Of a stretch of DNA of 64,000 nt, positions 25,426-37,691 are shown one piece after another (within the stretch, counting starts at the first letter, position 1; every line of letters begins with the position of its first letter). A program made the translations under genes and the position numbers. The notes under the pieces are model-generated. The model was not told the DNA's origin. It made no database searches and saw only the letters and a list, made by a program, of their open reading frames with translations. Source of the DNA: Acinonyx jubatus (lineage: Eukaryota; Chordata; Mammalia; Carnivora; Felidae); contig NC_069381.1 of NCBI RefSeq assembly GCF_027475565.1, forward strand, positions 177,314,501 through 177,378,500, read 5' to 3'.

Positions 25426-27195
25426 AAACCTGATTTTTAAATGGGTTTTGTTTACCTCTGATTATAGAGCTTTTATTTCTCTTCATAATATTTCTCTAAA
25501 CCTCACTGTTGAGGATTACAACTCTGAGTTCTTAGATTTTTCATCTCTGAGACATTTGTTCTTCAACAACAACAAAAAAACCCTAAAACTGTAATTTAAA
25601 TGTTAAAAACCTCAAATATGACTTGATAAGTTTAATTTAGAAAAAAAAATGAAAGCAATGTCTGTTTCCTTCAATGTACATATCTGAATTAAGTTGCATT
25701 TAAATAAGTTTTCACATTCTAAAGAAAATATTCTATTTGTAGATTTTGAATGCAAAATATAAAAGACTTCACATCCAGAAAATAGGCCTTTGGGATCTAA
25801 ACTCATTATCATCAAAGTGTGAAGTTCTAATTGTATTACCTTTAATAATATATCTTCTACATAGATATTACTCAATGTCTGCAAATTGAGGAAGTGGGAA
25901 ATGGAGAGGTTATAATGCACGGGAGATTTATGCTAAGAAGATTCTGAGTTGTCACGATTAAAAATTTTCTACCCATTATGTGAATCCTATTGATCATTTC
26001 AGGAAGCAGAAAAGTGTGTTGTTCATTGATTTTCTTTGGCTACTGAATGCATTAGGCCTGACACATTTGATGGGTAGGCAAGTTTTCAAAGGAAGCTCAG
26101 TTAAGCTAATCTTAGTTCAGAGGAATATACACAATGGAATAAGAAACCTTGTAATTGCAAGAGCAAATAGAAGAGACAGAGGACTATATTATGAGCCATA
26201 TCAGCATAAAAATTAGACATGAGCCTTCCCAAGAGACTACAGTAAAACACATCAAGGCTAGATGCTGTTTTTCACAAATGTAGCACTTACTGGATAAATT
26301 AGGTTTTAGCTTTTCACCCTTCAGCCAAGATAGAGAATGAAAAGCAATTAGTTGTTCTATCTTCTTAGCTTAGGGAGAGTATCAGAATTCCATCAAGTTT
26401 ATAAAAATACAAAGGAGGACATTAGATAATTGCATCCCACAATGATATTGATAGCAATGCTACTGCCTACAAATTCAATATTTTGTTTCTAATGATCTAT
26501 TACTGATTCCTTTTATTATTATACTGATTCTTTAAAATATATATTCACCCATGAGTTGTAACAGACTGCTAAACCGGAAAGAATAATAGCAAATGCAATC
26601 ATAAAGACGGTTTGACCCCAGGAATTAATTCCCACTTAAAAAATAAAGCTAGAAAATTTGATCTTGAATCCCTGTTGGAAGCTGTCTAGTGACTTATTAA
26701 CACAATGTCAGAGTACAATGTTACCTCTCAGTAGTACAGGATGGTGTCAAAATGCTATGTATATTTTTCCAGTACATTAAGTACCAGGACACTGTGTGTG
26801 CTTTAGGTGAGGATTAATTAAACTAGCATAAACCAAGTGGTCTTTTATGCCCACAAACAAACATTGTATATTTTGCAATTACCTTTCTAATTCTTTACAA
26901 GCCATTTAGCATTTAAGCATACAACTCAAATTTATAAGAATAAATGAAGACATATAAATTATTAATATCATGTCCTAATTTAATTAAATTTAAAAAAAGA
27001 AAGAACTCCTCCATTCCCTGGGTACACTAATTTGCCTTTGGATGTCTTTGGAAATTTGTCTCTCAATACAGAAAATTATTGTGAGTTATCAATCATGTGT
27101 GGAGTATCTAGATTTTCACAACTATTTTGCCTTTGGATATATTAACAATATGGTATAAAGTCAAGTATTTAAAAATATTACAATACTTATATGTT
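25426..27195. other. AT-rich unique DNA, nothing recognised
   Basis: Small open frames at 25612-25920 (minus) and 25980-26216 (plus) show no recognisable domain. No repeat family could be named. Confidence 0.4.
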
Positions 27196-27199
27196 GGCC

Positions 27200-27437
27200 C
27201 CTGTACACAGAGGTCAAGAAGAGACTGAATAAGGAGGCAGTTCACTCTAGAGTGGTAGATGGTAGGTTTAATAAGCAAAGGAACTTACATATGAGGCTTG
27301 TCTTGAGAGCCTGCAAAGTGAGTAGATCTTCATACCTGCCCCCCCAGAATGTTAAACGTTTATACAGAGGCCATCACTGGATTTAATCTTATATACCACC
27401 CGGACTGTCTCAAAAACACCTTACTCTCTCAAGCCTT
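27200..27437 (-). mobile_element. LTR-like fragment, reverse orientation
   Basis: Read on the minus strand it runs from a CTTGAGAGAGTAAGGTG motif (27437 inward) through a TATA-like GTATAAA near 27360 and a TTATTAAACC polyadenylation-like site near 27270 to a U5-like end. The part 27338-27437 is the inverted counterpart of 27759-27854, so both pieces belong to one LTR family. The family is not named. Confidence 0.6.
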
Positions 27438-27744
27438 CTTTCTATCAATTCTAAAGGGTCTAGTGCTGTTGCTGTGGTATCTGCCTCAAATGCAGCCAGA
27501 TAGCTGCCAAACGAGCCACCTCCATGCTAATAAAATCCTTTGCTAACCACTTAGGGCACGTTATGGAAGGGGGGTGCATATAAGATTATGAGAGCTGGTC
27601 ACTAGTGGTGGAGTGTTGGAGGAAGTCATCAAGAGAATGTGACTACTGGTTGACCTGTGAGCTGGACCCCAACAATGGAAGGCTTTTCACCCTGTCCCCT
27701 CATCTTGAAATGTACCCTCTGTTCACCATTCCCACAGTGGGAGC

Positions 27745-27960
27745 TGTTTTTAAGGATGAAGCCTTGAGAGAGTAAGGTGTTGAGACTGTCTAGATGGTAC
27801 ACATGACTGAACCCAGTGAAAGACTCTATATAAACTTCTAAGATTCTGGTGGGCAGTGGTTGAGATCCCCCAGTCTGTTAAAAATATATAAAGTCTTTGG
27901 AAAGACCACCTCTCTTCTTCCAGCATTCTACCTGACTCTAAAAAAATAATTCCTGTGACA
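27745..27960 (+). mobile_element. LTR-like fragment, forward orientation
   Basis: It holds AAGCCTTGAGAGAGTAAGGTG at 27759 and a TATA box (TATATAA at 27827-27833), and continues through a purine-rich leader to about 27960. Together with the antisense copy at 27200-27437 it forms an imperfect inverted repeat around a spacer of about 320 bp. Confidence 0.6.
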
Positions 27961-30900
27961 TTTGATTTTGCTCCATGGTCCTTACATCTTTTGTTTTAGA
28001 GGGCCAGACTCCATTTTCCTGATAGTTTGCTTCAAAATAAACATTTAAAAAATTCTGCTAGAAATCGTGACATTATATAAATACAATTGTTGTAAGGAAA
28101 TTTTAAAAATTTGTATAAAGGAATTTTCTCTGGGAATGTATGTTTTGTGAGAGAATGTATAATGCTGTACTGAACATGACCAAAAACTTACCAAGAAGTC
28201 AATATTATGTTGCACTACTACACGTGGAAACTTACTTTAACAAGTAATAATAAAACTTCATAGTGTATGCAAGTCTGGAAATTGGAGGTAATTTGCAGTT
28301 TTGTTTGGAGAACAAAGACCAAAGAGAATGTTGAAATTGGAAAAGAGAGTAAGCCAGAAGCTTAGATAGTTTTCATCAAATATTTGAGAGACTATCTCAC
28401 AAAAGTGCCATCATTCTGATTTTACATATTTCCAAGGCATAGATATTGCAGCAATGGATAAAAGTTACAGAGAGATTTTTGTTACTCCCCCCCAAAAGGA
28501 TAAAATTTTTATTTTAAGAGTTAGAGATTCATAAAGAGGGAATAATTTGACACTAACAATGGGGGCAGTAAAGCATTTAAGCACTCAAGGAAAGATCTTC
28601 CCCAATAAAGTGGCATATTATTTTCTTAGACTAATCATTTAAAACAAAAAGACGAAAACAGTATTTAAGATTTCTTCATGTCAATTTAATATAGGAGAAA
28701 AAAATGAGTGAAATCTAAAAATCGAAGCTTTGATGAAATTTTAACCAACTTCCAGTATTTCCTGAAGTTTCTACATACTTTAAAATAATTCCGACAAAAA
28801 CTAGTTACAAAAATCGAAAGCTGCCTTTGCCATGTCAACTTAAAGTGGCACCTTTAGTAGAATTTATGCCTGTATCAGCCCCCCCAACACCCTTCTTTCC
28901 TTTTCTTTCTGTAGGTGTCAAAAGTCATTACAAGGCAATGATGGTGACAAGGACTAAGAGGGAGTGGTAGAAATTAGATAAAATGTAAATGAAAAAAGAT
29001 GACTCTTAAGCAGTCTGGTGTAATCTAAATTCCCTCCTAATAGGCCTGTGAAGACATATAACAAGAGCCACATAACTACTGCTTTGAATTTTTTTTTTGT
29101 TTTGTTATGTTTTCTTAAATGTTGCTAAAACTTCAGAAGAAAATCCCTCAGAATACTATGCTACGGCTACCGATTTTTGCCTCTGTAAAATGTGAACGTA
29201 TTTAGTGAGAGTGGCCATTGAAAGTATATACCACGATCTTTCTTTTTAAAAATACAGAAAAACACACTTAAGTTATTTTTTTCTCTATTGCACTACATAA
29301 GATATTTCATTATTCAGCAAACCAAATAGTTCATTTGCCATCATAACTTTTAGCAGGAGGATGCGACAGGTGTTAACCACTGTTTCATTTTTTTAACCGT
29401 TTTGTATGAATATGTGAACGTAGTGAATATGGTTAGAATATAGTAAATATGACTCCATGTCTGTCATAGAAGTCTTCTTCATTTATATCAATCATCTGGT
29501 ATGTCTGAGACTTGTGTCCTTTAGAATGGATAAGGTTACTGCTTTAGTAATAAGTTAGTAAATGATGGAATAAAACAAATCATGAAATGAAGGTCCATTT
29601 CCGGTCAGATTACAATCCCCCCCAATAATCATCACCTAGCGGACCAATGGGAGTGAACTGTAGAATTTCTTTAGCAGGAATACGAGAAATAGCATCATTT
29701 TTGAAATATGAACTTCTACAATGTTTATACATGTCACATTGCTGTGATCTGGAATCTAAAGAGAAAAGTTAAAGACAACTTATACTTTCTATATGTGCCC
29801 CCAAGCAATAATATACATAAAACAATTGTAATTTCATTTTCTTAAACCAGAAAGATGCCTGTCAGATCAACTGATACAAAATGACTCTCTGGACTTGATG
29901 TCAGAATGCCTTATCTACTGTTCCCTACATATATGAAAGCATGCCAGAAGGGCTCTGGAGTATATATGAAATATATTTATTATGTACTATGGCTATTCTT
30001 TTCTTTTTTTCAAAATATATTTTTAAATGAACTATTTTTTCCAAATTTTGATACTAAAGCTTATCTTACTCCAAAGAAATGTTGATGCACTATGTGTATA
30101 TATGGGCAAGAAAAGTACTTAAATGAATTAAACAAATGGACTCAAATAAGAGGATTTTGCTTAGCACAGAGCATTTAAGTTTTTGTGTATTAATATGTAA
30201 AAAATAATTTATATACAAATGTATATATATATATATATATATAAATAAGTATAAAGTATATATGCATATATGCTTAGTAAACATTAAGGGAGGAAAGCAA
30301 AGCACAGAAAATACTCTATTTAGATTTTATTACTATTCAGAAATTACATATGTATATATTTACATGAATATATATTGCAAAGAAGGTCCAGAAGAAAGTA
30401 GGGATAGGAAAGAAGAAACTGACATTTAACTTTATTTCCTCTTGTGTCTGAATTATTTCATGGCTGTACACCATTTTTACTGTGGCAAATAAAGAATTAT
30501 AATAGTTATTAAGCTATGCTCTCTAAGATAATTCCTCATTAATATAAATTAAATGCAATTTACTCTGTCATCATAACTGTAGACAAATGTTTTTGCATCA
30601 TTTTGGCCTACAGTAAAATGAAACAAAAACAAACACAAGAAACTCTGATTAGTAATTAACATTTTTATTTGTTTATCATCCTGAATCACCACAAGATGTA
30701 ATAGGTGCAATGTATTCTTTCCAACGAAGCTTCTTGCCAATGTTTATTTGAAGACAGAAGACCTTGTTATTTGCTAGAACCTGACATAAATTTGGTTTTG
30801 CTCCAGTAAAAATAACTTTGTCTTGAAGTATATTACAAAAGGTTGTCACTGTTGTTGTTTTTCTACTCCAAGCAAAGAAAAACATGTATAATTGAAGATA

Positions 30901-31230
30901 CTTATGTCAGAACACGTGGTATATACTTCAGAAATGGTCTAGTTGGTTGTTAACTTGGAACAGAACATAAACATCTGATACTACAATTTGGATAAATGAT
31001 AGCAAACTACTGCAAAATGTCTGCCATTTCTTCTAACATTTTTAAGTTATGTATAAATTAATCAATAGATGGGGCACTTCCTTTCTACCTGCTGGCAAAG
31101 TCAGAGGACAATTCTAAAATTATGAATATATTTTTAAAACTAAAGATATTGCTGAAATTTTTGAAATGATGAAATGCCTTTGATAAATGAAGTTTCAATT
31201 TGAAAAATAAACCACCACTATTATTGTTAA
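27961..31230. other. AT-rich unique DNA, nothing recognised
   Basis: A TA dinucleotide tract lies at 30220-30244. Small open frames at 30090-30885 on the minus strand have no recognisable domain. No named repeat is supported. Confidence 0.45.
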
Positions 31231-31250
31231 ATAGATCATCAGAAGTTCTT

Positions 31251-31473
31251 TTTTTAAAAATTTTTTTTCAATGTTTTTATTTATTTTTGGGACAGAGAGA
31301 GACAGAGCATGAATGGGGGAGGGGCAGAGAGAGAGGGAGACACAGAATCAGAAACAGGCTCCAGGCTCTGAGCCATCAGCCCAGAGCCTGACGCGGGGCT
31401 CGAACTCACGGACCGCGAGATCGTGACCTGGCTGAAGTCGGACGCTTAACCGACTGCGCCACCCAGGCGCCCC
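31251..31473 (-). mobile_element. CAN-SINE, reverse orientation, young copy
   Basis: The CpG-rich head complement GCGCCACCCAGGCGCCCC ends at 31473 and the T-rich tail complement starts at 31251. A 16-bp duplication with one mismatch (ATCATCAGAAGTTCTT / ATCATCAGAAATTCTT) flanks it at 31235-31250 and 31477-31492. Confidence 0.96.
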
Positions 31474-31533
31474 ATCATCATCAGAAATTCTTATCAGCAT
31501 GTCTAATTTCATTGCTTTATTAAAAAGAATTTT

Positions 31534-31730
31534 AGGGACACATGGGTGGTTCAGTCAGTTGAGCGTCTGACTCTGGATTTTGACTCAGGTTATGATCTCA
31601 CAGTCATGAGATTGAGTCCCACACGCTGAGTGTGGAGGCTGCTTAAGATTCTCTCTCTCTCTCCCTCCGCCCCTCCCCCACTCGTATGCACATGGTCTCT
31701 CTCTCAAAATAAATTTCAAAAATGCGCAAC
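31534..31730 (+). mobile_element. CAN-SINE, older copy
   Basis: Head GGGACACATGGGTGG at 31535, CT-rich centre and AAATAAATTT tail. It faces away from the SINE ending at 31473, giving a head-to-head inverted pair only 60 bp apart. Confidence 0.92.
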
Positions 31731-31782
31731 AAAACATAAACAGAAGGAAAATATCTTAATATTATATACATGGATATATATG

Positions 31783-31806
31783 TGGCCATATATATATATA
31801 TGGCCA
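31783..31806. repeat. 24-bp perfect palindrome
   Basis: TGGCCA at both ends of an alternating (AT) centre gives a sequence identical to its own complement. It may extrude as a cruciform but is most simply a slippage product in AT-rich L1 sequence. Confidence 0.95.
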
Positions 31807-33036
31807 TACATTAAACACCTACAGCTAACATTGTACTCAGTGGTGAAAAACTGAACAAGGAACAAAGCAAGGAGGCCCATTCTCAACACTTCTATTCATG
31901 TAATACTGGAAATCCTAGCCAGAGGATTTAGGTAAGTAAAAGGAATGAAAAGTATCCCAATTGGAACGAAATAGAACTGTCCCTGTTTGCAGATGGCATG
32001 ATCTTGTATATTAAAAATCCTAATGACACCAAAAAAAAAGTAAGGGCTAATAAATGAATTCCACTAATTTACAGGACATAAAATCAATACGCAAAACTCA
32101 AGTGTCTTTTTATACACTAACAAGGAACTATCTATAATGGAAATTTACGAAATATTCCCATTTACAATAGCATGAGGAAGAATAAAATACTTAGTAATAA
32201 ACTTAACGATGGTGGGGAAGATTTATACACTGAAAACTATGAAACATTGCTGAAAGAAAGTAAAGCAAACACAAATAACCAAAACAATCTTGAGAAAGAA
32301 AAACACAGCTGCAAGTCTCACACTTCCTGATCCCAAAACGTGTTACAAAGCCACAGTAATAAACACATTATGCCCCAGTGTTAAGATATATACAGAGCAA
32401 TGGAACAGACAGACAGCTCAGAAATAAATCTATATATGGTCAGAAGATCTGTAAAGAGGTGCCAAGGCTACTCAGCGGGAAAAGTATAATCTCTTGAACA
32501 AATGGTGTTGGTAAAATTGAATATCCACATGCAAAAGAGTCAGGTTGACCTTTACCTTACACCATATACAGAAATTAACTGAAAATAGATTAAAGAGCTA
32601 AACATAAGAACTGAAACCACAAAACTCCTAGGAGAAAAATTGGTGAAAAGCTTCATGAGTTTAGATTTTTTTTTTAACTATGACAGCAAATACAAAGGCA
32701 GCAAAAAGAAAAATAGATGAAACTACAACAAACTGAACAAACATCCACACAGCCAAGAAAACAATCAACAGAGGGTAAAGACAATCTATGAAATAGGAGT
32801 GAATATTTGCAAACTATCTATCAAATAAGGGGTTTATAGCTAGAACATATAAAGAACTCTTACATCTCAACATTGTTGATTAAAAAACTGGCAAAAGATC
32901 AGAGTAGACATTTTTTAAGATGATATACAAATGGTCAATTATATGAAAAGATGTTTAACATGACTAATCATCAAGAAAGTGAAATATCAAAACTACAATT
33001 AATTATCACCCTATACCCATAAAGATGGATACTATC

Positions 33037-33120
33037 AAGGAAGGAAGGAAGGAAGGAAGGAAGGAAGGAAGGAAGGAAGGAAGGAAGGAAGGAAGGAAGG
33101 AAGGAAGGGGAAGGAAAGGA
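33037..33120. repeat. (GGAA)n microsatellite inside L1
   Basis: About eighteen uninterrupted AAGG/GGAA units followed by a degenerate tail (GGGGAAGGAAAGG). The GGAA core is the ETS-factor binding motif. Confidence 0.97.
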
Positions 33121-33257
33121 AAAAAAAAGGAATAAAATGTTGGCAAGAATGTGGAGAAATGGGAACCCTTGTACAGTGCTATTGCTGTAGAAAATATTGA
33201 AGCTTCTCAAAAAATTAAAAATAGAATTACCATATGATCCTTCAACCCAACATCTTA

Positions 33258-33601
33258 CCTTTGAACGATGCAACGGTTAGTGGTGCCAAGTCCCCGTGCA
33301 GTGAAAAATCTGAATATAACTTTGACTTACCCCAAACTTAACTACTAAAAGCCTACATTTGACCAGAAGCCTTGCCTATATTATAAACAGCTGAGTAACA
33401 TATATTTTGTATATTTTATGTTTTATATGATTTTTTCTTAAAACATAGCAAATTAGAGAAAAGAAAATGAGACTGAGAAAATTAAAAAAAGAAACAATAC
33501 ATTTACAATATTGAACTGTATTTATAAAAACAAACAGAAAAACAAACCCATGTATAAGTTCACCCATGCAGTTGATATTTATATTGTTCAGTGATCCACT
33601 G
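33258..33601. mobile_element. Tigger2-like DNA transposon nested in L1
   Basis: The ends (CCTTTGAACGATGCAACGG at left; the complement GTTCAGTGATCCACTG at right) and the inner TAACTACTAAAAGCCTAC motif match Tigger2, a pogo-type Tc1/mariner transposon. A TA duplication at 33256-33257 and 33602-33603 marks the target. The flanking L1 joins cleanly when the element is removed. The transposase region is absent, so it is a non-autonomous internal deletion. Confidence 0.85.
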
Positions 33602-34433
33602 TATCTCCAAAAGAACTGAAAATATGATCTCAAAAAGATATTGCATATTCATTAGAATATTATTCACAATAGCCATTGGGTGGAAGTCAACTACATATCC
33701 ATCAATAGGTTAATTGATAAAGAAAATATTATAATATGTACAATGAAATATTATTCACCCCTTGAAAAGATGGAAATGCTATTCTTCCCTACAACATGGA
33801 TGAAATTTGAGGAGATTATGTTAAGTGAATTAATTCAGGTGCAAAAAGAGAAATACTGCATTATTCCATTCATAAGAGTAACCTAAAGTAGTAGAATTCT
33901 TAGAAACAAAAAGTGGAATGGTGGTTGCCAGGGGCTAGCAGGGTGAAAAGGGGAATTGTCCAGGAATATAGAGTTTTAGTTTTACAAATGAAAATGTTTG
34001 GCTATCTGTTGCACAAAGTGTGTATATAGTTAATAATACTATACTATACTGTTAAAATAGTTAAGGTGGTAAATATTATTTTTTACCACAATAAAAAATT
34101 ACCTCAAAATTACCTTAAGATCAAAGAGCCAAGTGTAAGGGATAAAACTATAAAACTTTTAGAAGAAAACATAGGGGGAAATCTCCATGACCTTGGATTT
34201 GGTAGTGATTTCTTAGAAATGACACTAAAAGCACAGCCTACAAAAGGAAAAAACTTGTATGTAAATTAGACTTAAAAATTAAAAGATCTATACATCAAAA
34301 GGCACTATCAACAGAGCAAAGGCAACTCACAGAATGGGAGAAAGTATTTGCAAATCATACATCTGATAAGGGATTCATATTCAGTGTGTATAAGTTACTC
34401 CTACAACTCAACATCAACATCAAAAACAACCTG

Positions 34434-34650
34434 GGGGTACCTGGGTGGCTCAGTCAGTTAAGCATCTGAATCTTGATTTGGGCTCAGGTCATGATCTCAC
34501 ATAGTTCCTGAGATCAAGCCCCACATCTGGCTCCACACTGCTCTGTCTCCCTCTCTCTGCCCCTCCCCAGGATGTGCAAGCACGCACTTGCACACACACT
34601 CTCTCACTCTCTCTTTCTCAAATGATAAATAAACTATAAAAATAAAATAC
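34434..34650 (+). mobile_element. CAN-SINE nested in L1
   Basis: Head GGGGTACCTGGGTGG, CT-rich centre with an internal CA stretch, and an A-rich tail. L1 sequence resumes after it. A clear target duplication was not found. Confidence 0.9.
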
Positions 34651-34849
34651 AGTTTAAAACTGTAAAAATTCAGTTTTAAAGTGATTAAAAAGGGAGGGGG
34701 ACCAAGAATACGGACACCTATTTCTTCGAAGATATGCAAATGGCCAATAAACATATGAAAAGATGTCCAACATTGGTAATCATTAGGGAACTGCAAATCA
34801 AAAGCACCAAGAGATACCACTTCATGTCCATGAGACTGGCTATCATTAA

Positions 34850-34860
34850 AACACACGCAG

Positions 34861-34896
<36 letters not shown>

Positions 34897-34905
34897 ACAC
34901 ACACA
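34850..34905. repeat. (CA)n microsatellite inside L1
   Basis: Two CA blocks separated by an AGACA interruption. Frames on both strands across it are repeat artefacts. Confidence 0.95.
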
Positions 34906-35625
34906 AGAAACAAAAAACAGAAAAGTCAAAGAGTTGGCAGGAATGCATAGAAATTGGACCCCTTGTGTGTTATTGCTGGTGAATAAGTAGATAGTGTGGT
35001 GTGTGCTACTTCGAAAAACTGTATGGTAGAGTCTCAAAAAAAGTAAACATACAATACCGTACAATCCAGCATTTCTACTGTGGAGACAGAGCAAAATAAC
35101 TGAAAGCAAGGTATTGATCACAAAAGACATTTGTCTACTTATACATTCATAACAACATTATGCATGATATTTGGAATATGCAAACAGCTACGTGTTCTTT
35201 TGTGGATGAATGTAAAAACAAAATGTGGTATATACAGAGAATGGAATCTTAGCCTTAAAAAAAATATTCTGAGACCTGCTGCACAATGGATGAACCTTGA
35301 AGACATTATAGTCAGTGAAATAAACCAGTCACAAGAGACAAGTGTTCTGTATGTTTACTTTTATGAGCTATCCAGAATAGTCAAGTTCATACACCAAGTA
35401 GAATGGTGGTTTCCAGGAGTTAACGAAAGGAGAAAATGGGGAATTATTGTTCAATGGGTAAGGAATTTCAGTTAGGGAAGATGAAAAAAATTCTGGAGTG
35501 GACAGTGGTGATAGTTGTACAAAAGTATGAAAGTACTTAATGCCACCCAACTATGCACTTAAAAGTGATTGAAATCACAAATTTTATATTACAAATATCA
35601 GACCACAATTAAAAACAAAACTCAG

Positions 35626-37690
35626 TTGGGTGACAAGAAGGTTTGTAATATATTCATATCAGAAACTAAGTTACCACGTGGGAGAGGCAGCATATGCAAC
35701 CCAGACTTAACTTCAACTACCAAAAAAGTACAATCATCTGAAGGAAACTAAAGATAAAATACACTTTATTCCAGAGGATAAAATAATTAAGTGTATTAAA
35801 AAATAGTATAAACTACCATGGAAAAACAAAATGATGAGAAGAAAAGAAGAATCCGAAATGACAAAAGGAGAAAATCAATTTTTAAAGAAAAAATATAATT
35901 AAAATCAAACTTCAATGGATTAATTAGTATATGAGACATACAATTTCACAAGTAACAAGGAAATGGGAATATGTAAAAACACATAGTGAAAATGGATAAT
36001 AGAAAAAAAGTTACAACTTAATTCAAACTTTGCAATAAAACTTAAAAAGAAAAAAACATTTTTAAACTATATTTATAAACATTTCAAGAGAAATTTGCTA
36101 ATGCATTTTCAGAATTTAAGCATGATATGATTCCCCAGATTAATAACTGTATGGATCCCTAGGGACCCAGTGATTTCTGAGAATTATTAATGGAAATCAA
36201 TTCAAAACCATATGATGAAACATCAACAATAAGGACAACCAAAATATGACAGTCAAAGTGAGAGGTGACTTTTCAGCAGCAAATTCATAGGTGGAGTAAA
36301 ATAGAAAAAAATTCAGCTTTATTTCATATACAGTGCATTCCTAAACATGACATAACATAGTTGAAAATAAAGAAATAGAAATATATGCCATGATAATAAC
36401 AAAATATATGAGTATGAATCTAAAAATTAGAAAAAAAAATGTCTCTAACAAACCAAAACAAAAATATTGGGATGAGCTGGTAAGACTGATGGAGAGAACC
36501 TAAAGCTGAAGCCCTATCTCTCAAAAATTATATCTTCAAAATACATGAATCCAAAATTTAGCATACTTTTCAGGAGAAATTTGAACAGAACTCTCTCAGA
36601 AACAAATTGAACCAAACATAAAACCACACACACAAAAAAATGAAACAAAAAAACCTAGTTCAAGATTGGTGTTAAATTTTAGTCATTAAAAAAATTATCT
36701 TCACTATTCTCAGAATTTACCAAATAATTCAGGACAGTTACATAATTGATGTGTCCTTATAATCAAAAATCATCTTAATTTTCCTTCTATTAAAAAAATA
36801 TTGAGTTTCTTAAAATATTAAGGTTGTCAAAGTATGCATCTAAAGCACAGAGAGAAAAGCAACACATCAAAACAAAAGAACGTTCATATTTTTTTTCCAG
36901 TAAGGAAAAATATGGCAAAGAGTTTTGGCAGATTAAAGATGATTTTAAATATAAAAATCATTTTATGCTTTACTCTTTGAAAACCCAATTTATTATGAAA
37001 TCAACAACTTCATAAACACATTCTTTTCTGAGGTTGATCTGCTCTAGAATGAGACACTGATACTGAACTTTAACGCAAGTAATTTCTTTGAGAGGTGATA
37101 CTGGGATCTGCCTTGGGAGGAGTGAGCGAGACCAAGATTTATTGGAAAGAAGTATTAGTGCTCTGGGCTATTGGAGTTCAATCCCAGTGGGGACCCCTGG
37201 GACAAAGTGGAAATCCTACCTCGGAGATGTCTTCTGGAAAGCATGACAACCCTTTCATTTTTGGTCAAGTGTTGTTACTGGACTGGCAAATTCTAGCATT
37301 TAGGACCAGCTTGGGGTAAAGATAAAGCATGTTTTGGCCAGAGAAAACATTAAGCAAAGAGTTTTAGGTGCTCATAATCAGAAGCTGTGGTGTATGAAAG
37401 ACCTATGAGTGGTGGCAGAAGAAGCCAGGGCGCTGACAGTATCTTCAACAGTTGTATCTTTTCCCAAAACTCGCATTTTTTTTAATATTTAGATGAATAA
37501 TATTACATGCCACAAAGCATCCACAATTTGTTCAAAGAGTCAATACAATGACTTCAAAATAGTTAAACACACTGGCATTTTCTAATTCACTTGGAATTGA
37601 CTAGCTTGTTACTACCGTCATTTATGTGTATATGCATTATTATTCATTCTTGTGTAAGACAATAAATGTTAAAATATAGAAACAAAATTT
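35626..37690. other. A-rich unrecognised DNA
   Basis: Many short A runs and an L1- or HAL1-like flavour at 35880-36300 suggest old LINE-derived sequence, but I cannot align it confidently. 37060-37320 is less AT-rich and holds an open frame at 37095-37319 without recognisable domain. Confidence 0.4.
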
Positions 37691-37691
37691 T

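Larger units (their letters stand above)
31745..34100 (+). mobile_element. 5'-truncated LINE-1 (older type) with nested Tigger2
   Basis: From about 31745 the sequence follows the reverse-transcriptase part of L1 ORF2 (with a FADG version of the catalytic motif at 31986-31997), then the ORF2 C-terminus and 3' UTR ending TACCACAATAAAAAATTACC near 34100. It is 5'-truncated and diverged with many stops, so it is clearly older than the 3.6-11 kb element. It contains a GGAA repeat at 33037-33120 and a Tigger2-like transposon at 33258-33601, and L1 sequence is continuous across the latter. Confidence 0.88.
34104..35625 (+). mobile_element. Second older LINE-1 fragment
   Basis: Sequence from about 34104 is again L1 ORF2 C-terminal region (AACTATAAAACTTTTAGAAG at 34145) and runs to a 3' end near 35625 (CAGACCACAATTAAAAACAA). 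It starts immediately after the tail of the previous L1, so the two are joined end to end. A SINE (34434) and a CA repeat (34850) interrupt it. Confidence 0.85.

Noticed and set aside
27338..27854. Inverted repeat as a transposon's terminal repeats or a microRNA hairpin
   Set aside because: Arms carry LTR-like promoter and polyadenylation features, extend beyond the matching part, and the 320-bp loop is too long for a microRNA precursor.
33037..33120. A CRISPR array
   Set aside because: It is a simple tetranucleotide repeat without spacers, in a mammalian genome.
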